A stretch of 12,606 bases of DNA from RGIG2094 sp045660065. Its GTDB lineage: Bacteria; Bacillota; Clostridia; RGIG6154. Of this stretch, positions 1 to 6,732 are shown in pieces. The stretch lies in the NCBI GenBank assembly GCA_045660065.1, contig JAZRDC010000101.1, forward strand, positions 1 to 12,606, given 5' to 3'. Numbering within the stretch: the first letter of the stretch is position 1; each line of letters begins with the position of its first letter. The translations under genes were made by a program, and so were the position numbers. The notes beneath the pieces were generated by a model that worked only from the letters and a program-made list of their open reading frames with translations, was not told the origin of the DNA and ran no database searches.

Positions 1-296
1 ACATTATCAATGGCAGTTTGCGAAAACTCCTTATGCTTCATTTTAGTGCGTATTTCTTTTTCGGTATACATTTTTCTTGACACTAAATCAATTGCATAAT
101 TTTTGCACTTATCAATATCAATTACGCTTTCAATTTCTGCCATTTTTTCTTCTGTGATTTCATCACCTTTTGACAATCTTAAAGTATACAGGTCAAAATC
201 ACTTATCCCGAAAGCAAATTCACCATCAATAAAAACAGAAAATCTGGAATCTGAATTAACCTGGGGTAGGATATCAGTGATAATATTATTCATCAT
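1..296 (-). CDS. recX: RecX, regulatory protein of RecA (3'-truncated by window edge)
   Basis: RecX binds RecA filaments and modulates recombinase activity. The visible 98 residues match the family's N-terminal part: a beta-rich opening (FSVFIDGEFAFGIS at about 19-32), then 'DLYTLRLSKGDEIT', then the first three-helix repeat with 'ALDLVSRKMYTEKEIR'-like character (here AIDLVSRKMYTEKEIRTKM, about 68-86). The C-terminal repeats lie beyond the left edge. The start is fixed by an in-frame TAA at 300-302, two codons upstream of tandem ATG codons (294-296 and 291-293); either ATG could be used. The gene overlaps the end of recA by 8-11 bp and has no clear SD sequence, so translation probably depends on ribosomes finishing recA. 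The recA-recX adjacency is classical and supports the call. Partial gene; identity is fairly secure from motif pattern plus context. Confidence 0.9.
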   Translation of the reverse strand, partial: MMNNIITDILPQVNSDSRFSVFIDGEFAFGISDFDLYTLRLSKGDEITEEKMAEIESVIDIDKCKNYAIDLVSRKMYTEKEIRTKMKHKEFSQTAIDN

Positions 297-1314
297 CGCT
301 TACTTTAGCAGATGCTTTAACATCTTTGCCATTCATAAGTGCTTCTCTTACTCTTGATTCGATTTCAGCGTAAATATCAGGATTGTCAAGCAAGAACTGT
401 TTTGCAGCATCTCTGCCCTGTCCCATTCTTGTTTCACCATATGAGAACCAGGCACCTGCTTTTGTTACGATATCCATATCTACTGCAAAGTCCAAAACTC
501 CGCCTTCTTTTGAAATACCTTCGCCGAACACCAAATCAAACATTGCTTCTTTAAATGGAGGTGCAACTTTGTTTTTAACAATTTTAACTTTTGTTCTGTT
601 ACCAATTACTTCAGAACCTGATTTTAAAGCCTCACCTTTTCTTACTTCCATACGAACAGAAGAATAGAATTTAAGGGCACGGCCACCTGTTGTAACTTCA
701 GGGTTACCATAGTTAACACCAACTTTTTCACGAAGCTGATTGATGAAAATTGCAACCGTATTTGATTTATTGATAATACCTGCAAGTTTTCTTAAAGCCT
801 GCGACATAAGTCTTGCATGAAGACCAACGTGTGAGTCGCCCATAACACCTTCGATTTCTGATTTTGGAACTAAAGCTGCAACAGAGTCAATAACGATAAC
901 ATCGATTGCACCACTTCTAACCAATGCTTCTGTGATTTCTAAAGCATCTTCACCAGTATCGGGCTGTGAAACCAAAAGGTTATCAATATCAACGCCCAAT
1001 GTTTTTGCATACTGTGGGTCTAAAGCGTGTTCTGCGTCAATAAAAGCAACTTCACCGCCGTTTTTCTGTGCAGAAGCGATAATGCTTAATGATACTGTTG
1101 TTTTACCTGAAGATTCAGGTCCGTAAATTTCAATAATTCTTCCTCTTGGAAGACCGCCTATACCGAGTGCCGCATCAATGCTCAAAATACCTGTTGAAAT
1201 AGCATCAACATTAAAATGTGTATTTTCGCCAAGTTTCATAACAGCGCCTTTACCATACTGCTTTTCAATATTTTTAAGCGCCATTTCCAATGCTTTTTGT
1301 TTTTCAGTTGACAT
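286..1314 (-). CDS. recA: Recombinase RecA
   Basis: DNA-dependent ATPase that forms filaments on single-stranded DNA, drives strand exchange and stimulates LexA self-cleavage in the SOS response; cytoplasmic. The 342-residue protein is full length for the family. Visible motifs are Walker A GPESSGKT (65-72), Walker B VIVIDSVAAL (139-148), loop L1 around GVMGDSHVGLHARLMSQALR (156-175), the NQLREKVGV segment (192-200) leading into loop L2, and GGRALKFYSSVR (210-221). The C-terminus is short and acidic (SDDE). The ATG is preceded by an SD-like AAGGGGTGG at 1321-1329, six bases upstream. A near-consensus promoter lies about 70 bp upstream. The stop codon sits inside the start region of recX, so the two form an operon. 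No frameshift or intein is present. Confidence 0.98.
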   Translation of the reverse strand: MSTEKQKALEMALKNIEKQYGKGAVMKLGENTHFNVDAISTGILSIDAALGIGGLPRGRIIEIYGPESSGKTTVSLSIIASAQKNGGEVAFIDAEHALDPQYAKTLGVDIDNLLVSQPDTGEDALEITEALVRSGAIDVIVIDSVAALVPKSEIEGVMGDSHVGLHARLMSQALRKLAGIINKSNTVAIFINQLREKVGVNYGNPEVTTGGRALKFYSSVRMEVRKGEALKSGSEVIGNRTKVKIVKNKVAPPFKEAMFDLVFGEGISKEGGVLDFAVDMDIVTKAGAWFSYGETRMGQGRDAAKQFLLDNPDIYAEIESRVREALMNGKDVKASAKVSDDE

Positions 1315-1320
1315 ATTTGC

Positions 1321-1329
1321 CCACCCCTT
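1321..1329 (-). promoter_or_regulatory. recA ribosome binding site
   Basis: On the minus strand this reads AAGGGGTGG, a slightly altered Shine-Dalgarno core, six bases before the recA ATG. It supports the start at 1314; no other plausible start with an SD lies nearby. Confidence 0.75.
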
Positions 1330-1350
1330 ATATATTTTAATGATTTCAAA

Positions 1351-1376
1351 TTAACAATATTTATCCATATTACTAA
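1351..1376 (-). promoter_or_regulatory. Imperfect palindrome in recA leader, candidate operator
   Basis: Two 10-base arms (1351-1360 and 1367-1376) are reverse complements at 8 of 10 positions, separated by six bases. On the minus strand the arms read TTAGTAATAT and ATATTGTTAA. The element starts only a few bases downstream of the predicted recA transcription start, a position where a bound repressor could block transcription. The canonical Gram-positive LexA box (GAAC-N4-GTTC) is not visible in the recA upstream region. The region is AT-rich, so a chance palindrome is a real possibility. Confidence 0.35.
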
Positions 1377-1387
1377 CCTTATTTTAT

Positions 1388-1416
1388 ATCATACCACAAT
1401 TTCATCTTTTTTTCAA
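1388..1416 (-). promoter_or_regulatory. recA-recX promoter (sigma-A type)
   Basis: Minus strand: -35 TTGAAA (1411-1416), a 17-bp spacer (1394-1410), and -10 TATGAT (1388-1393). The spacer ends in TGG, which gives an extended -10 (TGn). Each hexamer matches consensus at 5 of 6 positions. The start of transcription should fall near 1381, giving a leader of roughly 65-70 nt before the recA ATG. It lies downstream of the terminator of the preceding gene, so recA-recX is an independent transcription unit. Confidence 0.85.
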
Positions 1417-1440
1417 CAAAAAGCTGTAATTTTTATGTAT

Positions 1441-1478
1441 AAAAAAGACACATTTCTGTTTTATAGAAATGTGTCTTT
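1441..1478 (-). terminator. Rho-independent terminator after the GH28 gene
   Basis: A perfect 14-bp stem (1444-1457 paired with 1465-1478) with a 7-base loop begins four bases past the GH28 stop codon. On the minus strand it runs into six T residues (1441-1446, three of them within the stem), the layout of an intrinsic terminator. It separates the hydrolase gene from the recA promoter. The symmetric stem could also act on the other strand, but no plus-strand gene points at it. Confidence 0.88.
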
Positions 1479-1481
1479 AAA

Positions 1482-2894
1482 TTATTCTTCAACTATTTTA
1501 TTTTCAGCATCAGTTCTTAAGTTTTTACATTCAAAGTTTTTAACATTTGTTGCTTTGATTGCAGGAATGTTTTCATGAGCAGGATTGCCCCAAACGCCGT
1601 CTAAATATACATTTTCAGAGTTTTCAGCCTGAACAACATTACTGTATGCATCTGAGTCATATAAAAATCTTACTCTTGTATCTTTAACAGTAACATTTTT
1701 TGCACAATCAACGTAAATTCCAGGAATATCGTGATTATACACATCTTTTGGTGATGGTCTGAAATCAAATCTTCCCGGTTCCTGACTGCCGATTTTCTTT
1801 AAATTGATTTTGCAGTTTCTGATTTCAACATCAGAGATTTCGCCATAATCTGAACCTGAAATAAATACGCAGGATTCTGAGTCAATATTAAGGTCGTTTA
1901 ATGTAATATCGCGGATTTTACCTGTGTTTAAATTCTTGCCGTCTCTTGATGTGTTAGTGATGAAAATTGCTTCACCTTTACCCCACCAATATGGATATCC
2001 TGCACCGATGTGTTTGTTATCGTTACAAGCGTTATATGCTCTGCAAGTTGCTCTTACATTTGAAACGTGAATGTTTTCAATAACTCCGCCGTCTCTTGCC
2101 CAGATTGCAACTGCTCTGCCACATTCTTCCATAACACAGCCACTCATTTCGATATTTCTGATGTCTGCCCATGTTTCTGTGCCAATTTTAAGACCTGCAC
2201 TTTTGGTTTTGAATACGCAGTTTGTTACTACGATATTTTCACTGCTTCCATATTTTTCAGCCATTGGTTTTGTTGTTTTTACAACAATCGGGTCATCGCC
2301 TGCTGTAATAATACAATCAGAAATAACCACATTTTTACAGCAATCAGGATCAATACCATCGTTTTCGTTAGAGCGTGTATCATTTAAAATTTTAATTCCT
2401 GAAACAGTTACATTGTTACATCCTGCAAAGTGAAGTGTCCAGAACACACTGTTCTGAATTGTAATATCTCTTATTACAAGATTTTTAATATTTTCAAACA
2501 TAGATGTTCTCGGTCTGAAAACCCCATAAGGATAATCAAGTGGCGCTTCGTGAAGAGGGTCTTGTCCGTCATCATAAAAAATCATCTGGCTTCTTCCGTC
2601 AATCACGCCAAAACCTGTAATAGAAATATTTTCTGCATCTTTTGCTTCTAAAAGCGCAGCGTGGCCTTCTGAATAGCAATCGCCGTCAAAAGAACTGATA
2701 ATTTTACAGCCCATTTCCAAATGAAACTCAACATTACTTTTCAAAGTAATTGTTGAACAAAGGTATGTACCTGCAGAAAGAATTACCTTTCCGCCGCCAT
2801 TGTTTGTGCATTCGTCAATGGCTTTTTGTATAGCAGGTGCGGCATCTGTAATGCCATCTGCCACTGCACCGTAATTTTTAACCAAGTATTCCAT
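1482..2894 (-). CDS. Glycoside hydrolase family 28-like protein (polygalacturonase-like)
   Basis: A right-handed beta-helix glycosidase related to polygalacturonases, which cleave pectic polysaccharides. The 470 residues begin with the usual N-terminal pattern (NYGAVADGITDAAPAIQKAI, 7-26; GGGKVILSAGTYL about 33-45). The catalytic acids of the family are visible in ENDGID (177-182) and GDDP (199-202). The usual GHG motif is replaced by SAGLKIGTE (232-240), so the conserved histidine is missing, and a canonical RIK motif is not evident. Many repeated 'N-V-x-I-x-[ND]-C' strands fit a beta-helix. There is no signal peptide, so the enzyme is probably cytoplasmic and may act on imported oligosaccharides. 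ATG start has an upstream GGGGAG SD. It sits alone between housekeeping genes ftsH and recA, with a hairpin before and a terminator after. Fold and family are clear; substrate and activity are not. Confidence 0.85.
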   Translation of the reverse strand: MEYLVKNYGAVADGITDAAPAIQKAIDECTNNGGGKVILSAGTYLCSTITLKSNVEFHLEMGCKIISSFDGDCYSEGHAALLEAKDAENISITGFGVIDGRSQMIFYDDGQDPLHEAPLDYPYGVFRPRTSMFENIKNLVIRDITIQNSVFWTLHFAGCNNVTVSGIKILNDTRSNENDGIDPDCCKNVVISDCIITAGDDPIVVKTTKPMAEKYGSSENIVVTNCVFKTKSAGLKIGTETWADIRNIEMSGCVMEECGRAVAIWARDGGVIENIHVSNVRATCRAYNACNDNKHIGAGYPYWWGKGEAIFITNTSRDGKNLNTGKIRDITLNDLNIDSESCVFISGSDYGEISDVEIRNCKINLKKIGSQEPGRFDFRPSPKDVYNHDIPGIYVDCAKNVTVKDTRVRFLYDSDAYSNVVQAENSENVYLDGVWGNPAHENIPAIKATNVKNFECKNLRTDAENKIVEE

Positions 2895-2916
2895 AAATTT
2901 CTCCCCTTTTATAAAT

Positions 2917-2948
2917 TATGCAGCAAAACATAAAAATTTTGCTGCATA
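2917..2948 (-). terminator. Perfect hairpin between ftsH and the GH28 gene, probable terminator or attenuator
   Basis: A 12-bp perfect stem (2917-2928 with 2937-2948, arm TATGCAGCAAAA) with an 8-base loop begins four bases after the ftsH stop and ends about 20 bases before the GH28 start. The sequence after the stem on the minus strand is ATTTATAAAA, which is only a weak U-tract, so termination may be partial. No promoter fits in the remaining 58-bp gap, so the GH28 gene may depend on read-through or on a promoter inside ftsH. The arms could alternatively bind a regulator. Confidence 0.6.
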
Positions 2949-2952
2949 CATT

Positions 2953-4761
2953 TTATATGCTTGTGAACAATTGTTCAAATTCTTCACCGTCAATTTTTTC
3001 TTTTTCAATCAAAGCCTCTGCAACAATGTGAAGTTTATCAAGATTTTCTTTTAAAAGTCTTGTGCATTCATTGTATCCGCCGTCAATGATTTTTCTGATT
3101 TCATTATCAATTCTTGCGGCAATTTCTTCTGAATAAACCTTTGTATGTCCCATATCTCTGCCGATGAAAACTTCTTCTTGTTCAGAATCATAGAAAACAG
3201 TGCCAAGAGCATCGCTCATACCATACTTTGTAACCATGGATCTTGCAATTGATGTGGCTCTTTGGATATCATTTGAAGCACCTGTACTGATATCATCAAG
3301 CACAAGTTGTTCAGCAACTCTACCCGCAAGAAGAACAACAATGTTGTTTTCCATTTCTTTTTTTGAATTATACATTTTGTCTTCTGTAGGAAGATGCATT
3401 GTATATCCGCCTGCTCTGCCTCTTGGAATAATAGAAACCTGATGCACAGGGTCCTGATCAGGCATAAGTCTTGTAACAATTGCATGACCTGCTTCGTGAT
3501 ATGCAGTAAGTTTTTTCTCTTTGTCGCTGATTTTTCTTGATTTCTTTTCCTGACCTACAACAACTTTTATCATAGCCTCGTTAAGGTCTGACATAGAAAT
3601 TGCTTTTCTTTCATTCTTAACTGCCAAAAGTGCGGCTTCGTTCATAAGATTTTCAAGTTCTGCACCTGTAAATCCTGCAGTTGTTTTTGCAACAACTTCT
3701 AAACTTACATCTTCAGCCAAAGGTTTATTTTTAGCGTGAACTTTTAAGATTTCTTCTCTTCCCTTAACATCAGGATAACCTACAACAACCTGACGGTCAA
3801 ATCTGCCCGGTCTTAAAAGTGCAGGGTCTAAAATATCAGGTCTGTTTGTAGCAGCAAGGATTATAATTCCTTCATACACACCAAAACCGTCCATTTCAAC
3901 TAAAAGTTGGTTAAGAGTTTGTTCTCTTTCATCGTGTCCACCGCCAAGACCTGCACCTCTTCGTCTGCCAACTGCGTCAATTTCGTCAATAAACACAATA
4001 CAAGGTGAGTTCTTTTTAGCCTGTTCAAACAAATCTCTTACACGAGATGCACCAACACCTACAAACATTTCAACAAAATCTGAACCGCTTATAGAGAAAA
4101 ATGGCACTCCCGCTTCACCTGCAACTGCTTTTGCAAGAAGAGTTTTACCTGTACCCGGAGGGCCTACCAAAAGCACACCTTTTGGTATTCTTGCGCCCAT
4201 TTCTTTAAACTTTGTAGGGTCTTTTAAGAAAGCAACAACTTCCTGAAGTTCTTCTTTTTCTTCATCTTCGCCTGCAACATCATCAAACCCGACTTTTGGG
4301 CCGTTTTCGTTTGCAACTTTTGCACGCACCTTTCCAAAGGACATAGCGCCTCTTCCTCCGCCGCCTTTGTCGTTCATTAAAAACATCCATGCAAGTATGA
4401 ACAAAACAAGTATAACTATTCCCGGAAGCATTGACATCCACCATGGGCTTTCTGCAACCATTGGTGTTTCATAATCCAAAGTTCCTGCATCTACCTGCTT
4501 TTTAATGGACTCCCCTACATCTTTATAAAGAATGTCCATTGAAGGGATAGTTGTTTCAAATTTTACATTGTCAATTTTTGTAGCAACTGCAACATTTCCT
4601 GTTATTTCAAGTTCCTTTAAGTTACCTGCCTGAATTTCTTTAACAAGATCAGAATAAATTTTAACTTCTGTTGCAGGTTCTGAATAAAAGTATGACACAA
4701 GCAACAAAATCACTGCAAAAAGTGCAACATAAAATGCCATACTTTTTAATTTTTTATTCAA
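2953..4761 (-). CDS. ftsH: ATP-dependent zinc metalloprotease FtsH
   Basis: Membrane-anchored AAA+ protease that forms hexamers and degrades misfolded or regulatory membrane and cytoplasmic proteins. Numbered from the chosen TTG start (602 residues): membrane segment at about 8-24, extracytoplasmic domain to about 108, second membrane segment at about 112-130, Walker A GPPGTGKT (200-207), Walker B IVFIDEID (255-262), second region of homology TNRPDILDPALLRPGRFDR (305-323), zinc-binding HEAGH (422-426), and the likely third zinc ligand Asp in GASNDI (about 498). I chose TTG at 4759-4761 because AGGAGG lies nine bases upstream and the protein then begins MNKKLKSMAFY, as in typical FtsH. The open frame continues to an ATG at 4803, but that ATG lies inside the promoter. 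Downstream of hpt, as in many Bacillota. Confidence 0.96.
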   Translation of the reverse strand: MNKKLKSMAFYVALFAVILLLVSYFYSEPATEVKIYSDLVKEIQAGNLKELEITGNVAVATKIDNVKFETTIPSMDILYKDVGESIKKQVDAGTLDYETPMVAESPWWMSMLPGIVILVLFILAWMFLMNDKGGGGRGAMSFGKVRAKVANENGPKVGFDDVAGEDEEKEELQEVVAFLKDPTKFKEMGARIPKGVLLVGPPGTGKTLLAKAVAGEAGVPFFSISGSDFVEMFVGVGASRVRDLFEQAKKNSPCIVFIDEIDAVGRRRGAGLGGGHDEREQTLNQLLVEMDGFGVYEGIIILAATNRPDILDPALLRPGRFDRQVVVGYPDVKGREEILKVHAKNKPLAEDVSLEVVAKTTAGFTGAELENLMNEAALLAVKNERKAISMSDLNEAMIKVVVGQEKKSRKISDKEKKLTAYHEAGHAIVTRLMPDQDPVHQVSIIPRGRAGGYTMHLPTEDKMYNSKKEMENNIVVLLAGRVAEQLVLDDISTGASNDIQRATSIARSMVTKYGMSDALGTVFYDSEQEEVFIGRDMGHTKVYSEEIAARIDNEIRKIIDGGYNECTRLLKENLDKLHIVAEALIEKEKIDGEEFEQLFTSI

Positions 4762-4770
4762 AATATATAT

Positions 4771-4776
4771 CCTCCT
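4771..4776 (-). promoter_or_regulatory. ftsH ribosome binding site that decides the TTG start
   Basis: Minus strand AGGAGG, a full consensus Shine-Dalgarno, nine bases before the TTG codon at 4759-4761. The competing ATG at 4801-4803 has no comparable SD and lies upstream of the predicted transcription start. Confidence 0.85.
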
Positions 4777-4793
4777 GTATTTTAATCTTTCCC

Positions 4794-4822
4794 ATAATAC
4801 CATAAAACCAACGCGTTTTCAA
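4794..4822 (-). promoter_or_regulatory. ftsH promoter (sigma-A type)
   Basis: Minus strand: -35 TTGAAA (4817-4822), 17-bp spacer (4800-4816), -10 TATTAT (4794-4799) with TGG just before it (extended -10). Transcription should start near 4787, giving a leader of about 26 nt before the TTG start. ftsH can therefore be expressed separately from the upstream operon, although no terminator is seen after hpt. An 8-bp perfect palindrome, AACGCGTT (4810-4817), overlaps the -35/spacer junction; its meaning is unknown. Confidence 0.82.
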
Positions 4823-4850
4823 GGAAAACAAGTCAATTTTCATAAATATT

Positions 4851-5393
4851 TCATTTATTTTCGTAAACTTCTCTTTTTAATATTCCCACATAAGGAAGAT
4901 TTCTGTATTTTTCAGCATAGTCAAGTCCGTAGCCGATAACAAATTCGTCAGGAATTGAAAATCCTTTATATGCAACTTCAACTTCTGCAACTCTTCTGTC
5001 AGGTTTATCTAAAAGTGTCGCAATTCTTACGCTTTTCGGATTTCTTGTACCAAGTAGTTTAACCAGATGCGATAAAGTGTTTCCGCTATCTAAAATATCT
5101 TCGATAATAAGTACGTTTTTACCCTCAATTGGTTCATTTAAATCTTTTACAATTTTAACAACCCCGCTTGATTTTGAATCACTACCGTAACTTGAAAGGC
5201 ACATAAAATCTATTTCAACAGGGATTTTGATTTCTCTTAAAAGGTCCGCTGCAAAAATAACACTACCTTTTAAAATTGTGATTATAAGCAGTTTTTCACC
5301 CTTATAATCTTCAGTAATCTGCGCACCAATCTGTTTTACTTTTTCTTTTATCACTTCTTCAGAAAGAAGAACTCTTTCCACATCATTGGTCAT
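4851..5393 (-). CDS. hpt: Hypoxanthine phosphoribosyltransferase
   Basis: Cytoplasmic purine-salvage enzyme that joins hypoxanthine (often also guanine) to PRPP, giving IMP or GMP and pyrophosphate. The 180-residue length is typical. Visible motifs: LKGS (41-44), the flexible-loop segment SSYGSDSKSSG (67-77), the PRPP-binding loop VLIIEDILDSGNTL (94-107), LLDKPDRR (127-134) and FVIGYGLDYAEKYRNLPYVG (151-170), the last being characteristic of bacterial HPRTs. The ATG start overlaps the tilS stop by 11 bp, with AAAGGAG upstream inside the tilS coding region, so the two are translationally coupled. tilS-hpt-ftsH is a widely conserved Bacillota neighbourhood; in B. subtilis, HprT has been reported to interact functionally with TilS and ftsH. 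Confidence 0.96.
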   Translation of the reverse strand: MTNDVERVLLSEEVIKEKVKQIGAQITEDYKGEKLLIITILKGSVIFAADLLREIKIPVEIDFMCLSSYGSDSKSSGVVKIVKDLNEPIEGKNVLIIEDILDSGNTLSHLVKLLGTRNPKSVRIATLLDKPDRRVAEVEVAYKGFSIPDEFVIGYGLDYAEKYRNLPYVGILKREVYENK

Positions 5394-6723
5394 TTACTTT
5401 CTCTCCTTTTATCATAAGTACTTCATTACTGTTTTCCGAAATTTTGAACAAATCTGCTCGTTTTATCCCGTAAAGCCACACAATTTCATCAGTTTCTATA
5501 ACAGGAATTGTGTTTCTTTCCCTTACAGGAACTTTATTTTTTATTAAAACATCTTTTACCTTAACGGGATTTTTATGTCCGAAAGGAATAATTCTGTCTC
5601 CGTCTTTTCGGGAGCGTATTTTTATTTCAGAGTCTTTTAATTTAATATCAAAAAACTCTGCATTTTTATATTTTTTCACTTCATTTTTTAGAATTATTTT
5701 TGAAGTAAATTTTATACCTGCTTCTTTAACAAAAACTTCACCACAAACTGGCAAAGTATAACAGTAATTTTGAACATCTGTTTTCTTTTCAAAAATAATT
5801 TTACCATATTCAGCACGGCAAACCACGCCGAAACAAAGATGAATTATCTCACCATTTACTTTATTATAATTTTCTATAATATATTCAATATGCTTTTTTT
5901 CAAAATCTTTGCCTATTTTTGACGCATACGCATATGCTTTGCTTAAAACTCTTGCTTTAACAGAATTGTCAAGTTTTTCAAACTCACTGACTTTAATATA
6001 TGCACTTTCACCGTCAAAATAAACATACTTTTCTGCCAAAGTATCAAAGTGTAAATCGTCGGCAGTTAAAATGTCTGTGGTTTTTGAAATATTTAAAAGT
6101 GCTGACGAGTTAATTTCAACAAGTTTATTTATAACATTATTTCTGATTTTGTTTCTTGTATAGTCATCTGAAAAATTGGTTTTATCTGTAACAAAATCCT
6201 GATTTTTGTTTTTTACAAATTTTTCAATTTCATCTCTGGAAACATCTGTTAAAGGTCTTATTATATTACCTCTTGTTTTGGGAATACCGCACAACCCTTT
6301 AAGTCCGCTTCCCCTTAAAAGATTAAGAAGCACAGTTTCTGCATTATCATTAAGATTGTGCGCAACTGCAATTTTTGTAAAGCCTTTATCAAAGCAAAGT
6401 CTGTTAAAAAAATCATACCTTGCGTTTCTTCCTGCAACTTCTTCGCTTACCCCCGATTTTTTTGCAATCTCAGGAATATCCACCTTTTCGCTGTAAAAAT
6501 CTACACCTATCTTTTTTGAAAATGCACGGCAGAATTCTTCATCAGAGTCAGCCTCGCTTCTGATAGAGTGATTTAAGTGTGCGGTTGCAAAATCTATGTT
6601 CAGTTCTTTTAAAACAAGGCAAAGGCACACCGAATCACATCCGCCTGACAAAGCAACCAACACTTTGTCATATTCGGAAATCATATTATTATCCGACATT
6701 GTCTTTTTAACCTTATTTAACAT
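5383..6723 (-). CDS. tilS: tRNA(Ile)-lysidine synthetase TilS
   Basis: ATP-dependent enzyme that attaches lysine to C34 of the CAU anticodon of one tRNA-Ile, converting its charging from Met to Ile and its decoding to AUA; essential in most bacteria. The 446-residue protein has the N-type PP-loop SGGCDS (26-31), followed by AHLNHSIR (48-55), EEVAGRNARYDFF (94-106) and AVAHNLNDNAETVLLNLLRGSGLKGL (about 119-144). The C-terminal domain is present, with IRSRKDGDRIIPFGHK (371-386) and a KVKDVLIKNKVP segment. The SD (AGGGGAA) overlaps the dnaB stop codon and the gap to dnaB is only 9 bp. Given the AT-rich codon usage, AUA decoding is probably in heavy use here (inference). Confidence 0.95.
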   Translation of the reverse strand: MLNKVKKTMSDNNMISEYDKVLVALSGGCDSVCLCLVLKELNIDFATAHLNHSIRSEADSDEEFCRAFSKKIGVDFYSEKVDIPEIAKKSGVSEEVAGRNARYDFFNRLCFDKGFTKIAVAHNLNDNAETVLLNLLRGSGLKGLCGIPKTRGNIIRPLTDVSRDEIEKFVKNKNQDFVTDKTNFSDDYTRNKIRNNVINKLVEINSSALLNISKTTDILTADDLHFDTLAEKYVYFDGESAYIKVSEFEKLDNSVKARVLSKAYAYASKIGKDFEKKHIEYIIENYNKVNGEIIHLCFGVVCRAEYGKIIFEKKTDVQNYCYTLPVCGEVFVKEAGIKFTSKIILKNEVKKYKNAEFFDIKLKDSEIKIRSRKDGDRIIPFGHKNPVKVKDVLIKNKVPVRERNTIPVIETDEIVWLYGIKRADLFKISENSNEVLMIKGEKVNDQ

Positions 6724-6732
6724 ACTTTTCCC

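Noticed and set aside
2067..2433. Two overlapping plus-strand open frames of 106 and 120 residues inside the GH28 gene
   Set aside because: Both are shadows of the GH28 coding frame, without ribosome binding sites or family resemblance.
4762..4803. N-terminal 14-residue extension of FtsH from the upstream ATG
   Set aside because: The ATG sits in the promoter upstream of the predicted transcription start, and a consensus SD points to the TTG instead.
4804..4850. Terminator between hpt and ftsH
   Set aside because: No stem of useful length followed by a T-run is present; read-through from the upstream operon into ftsH remains possible.
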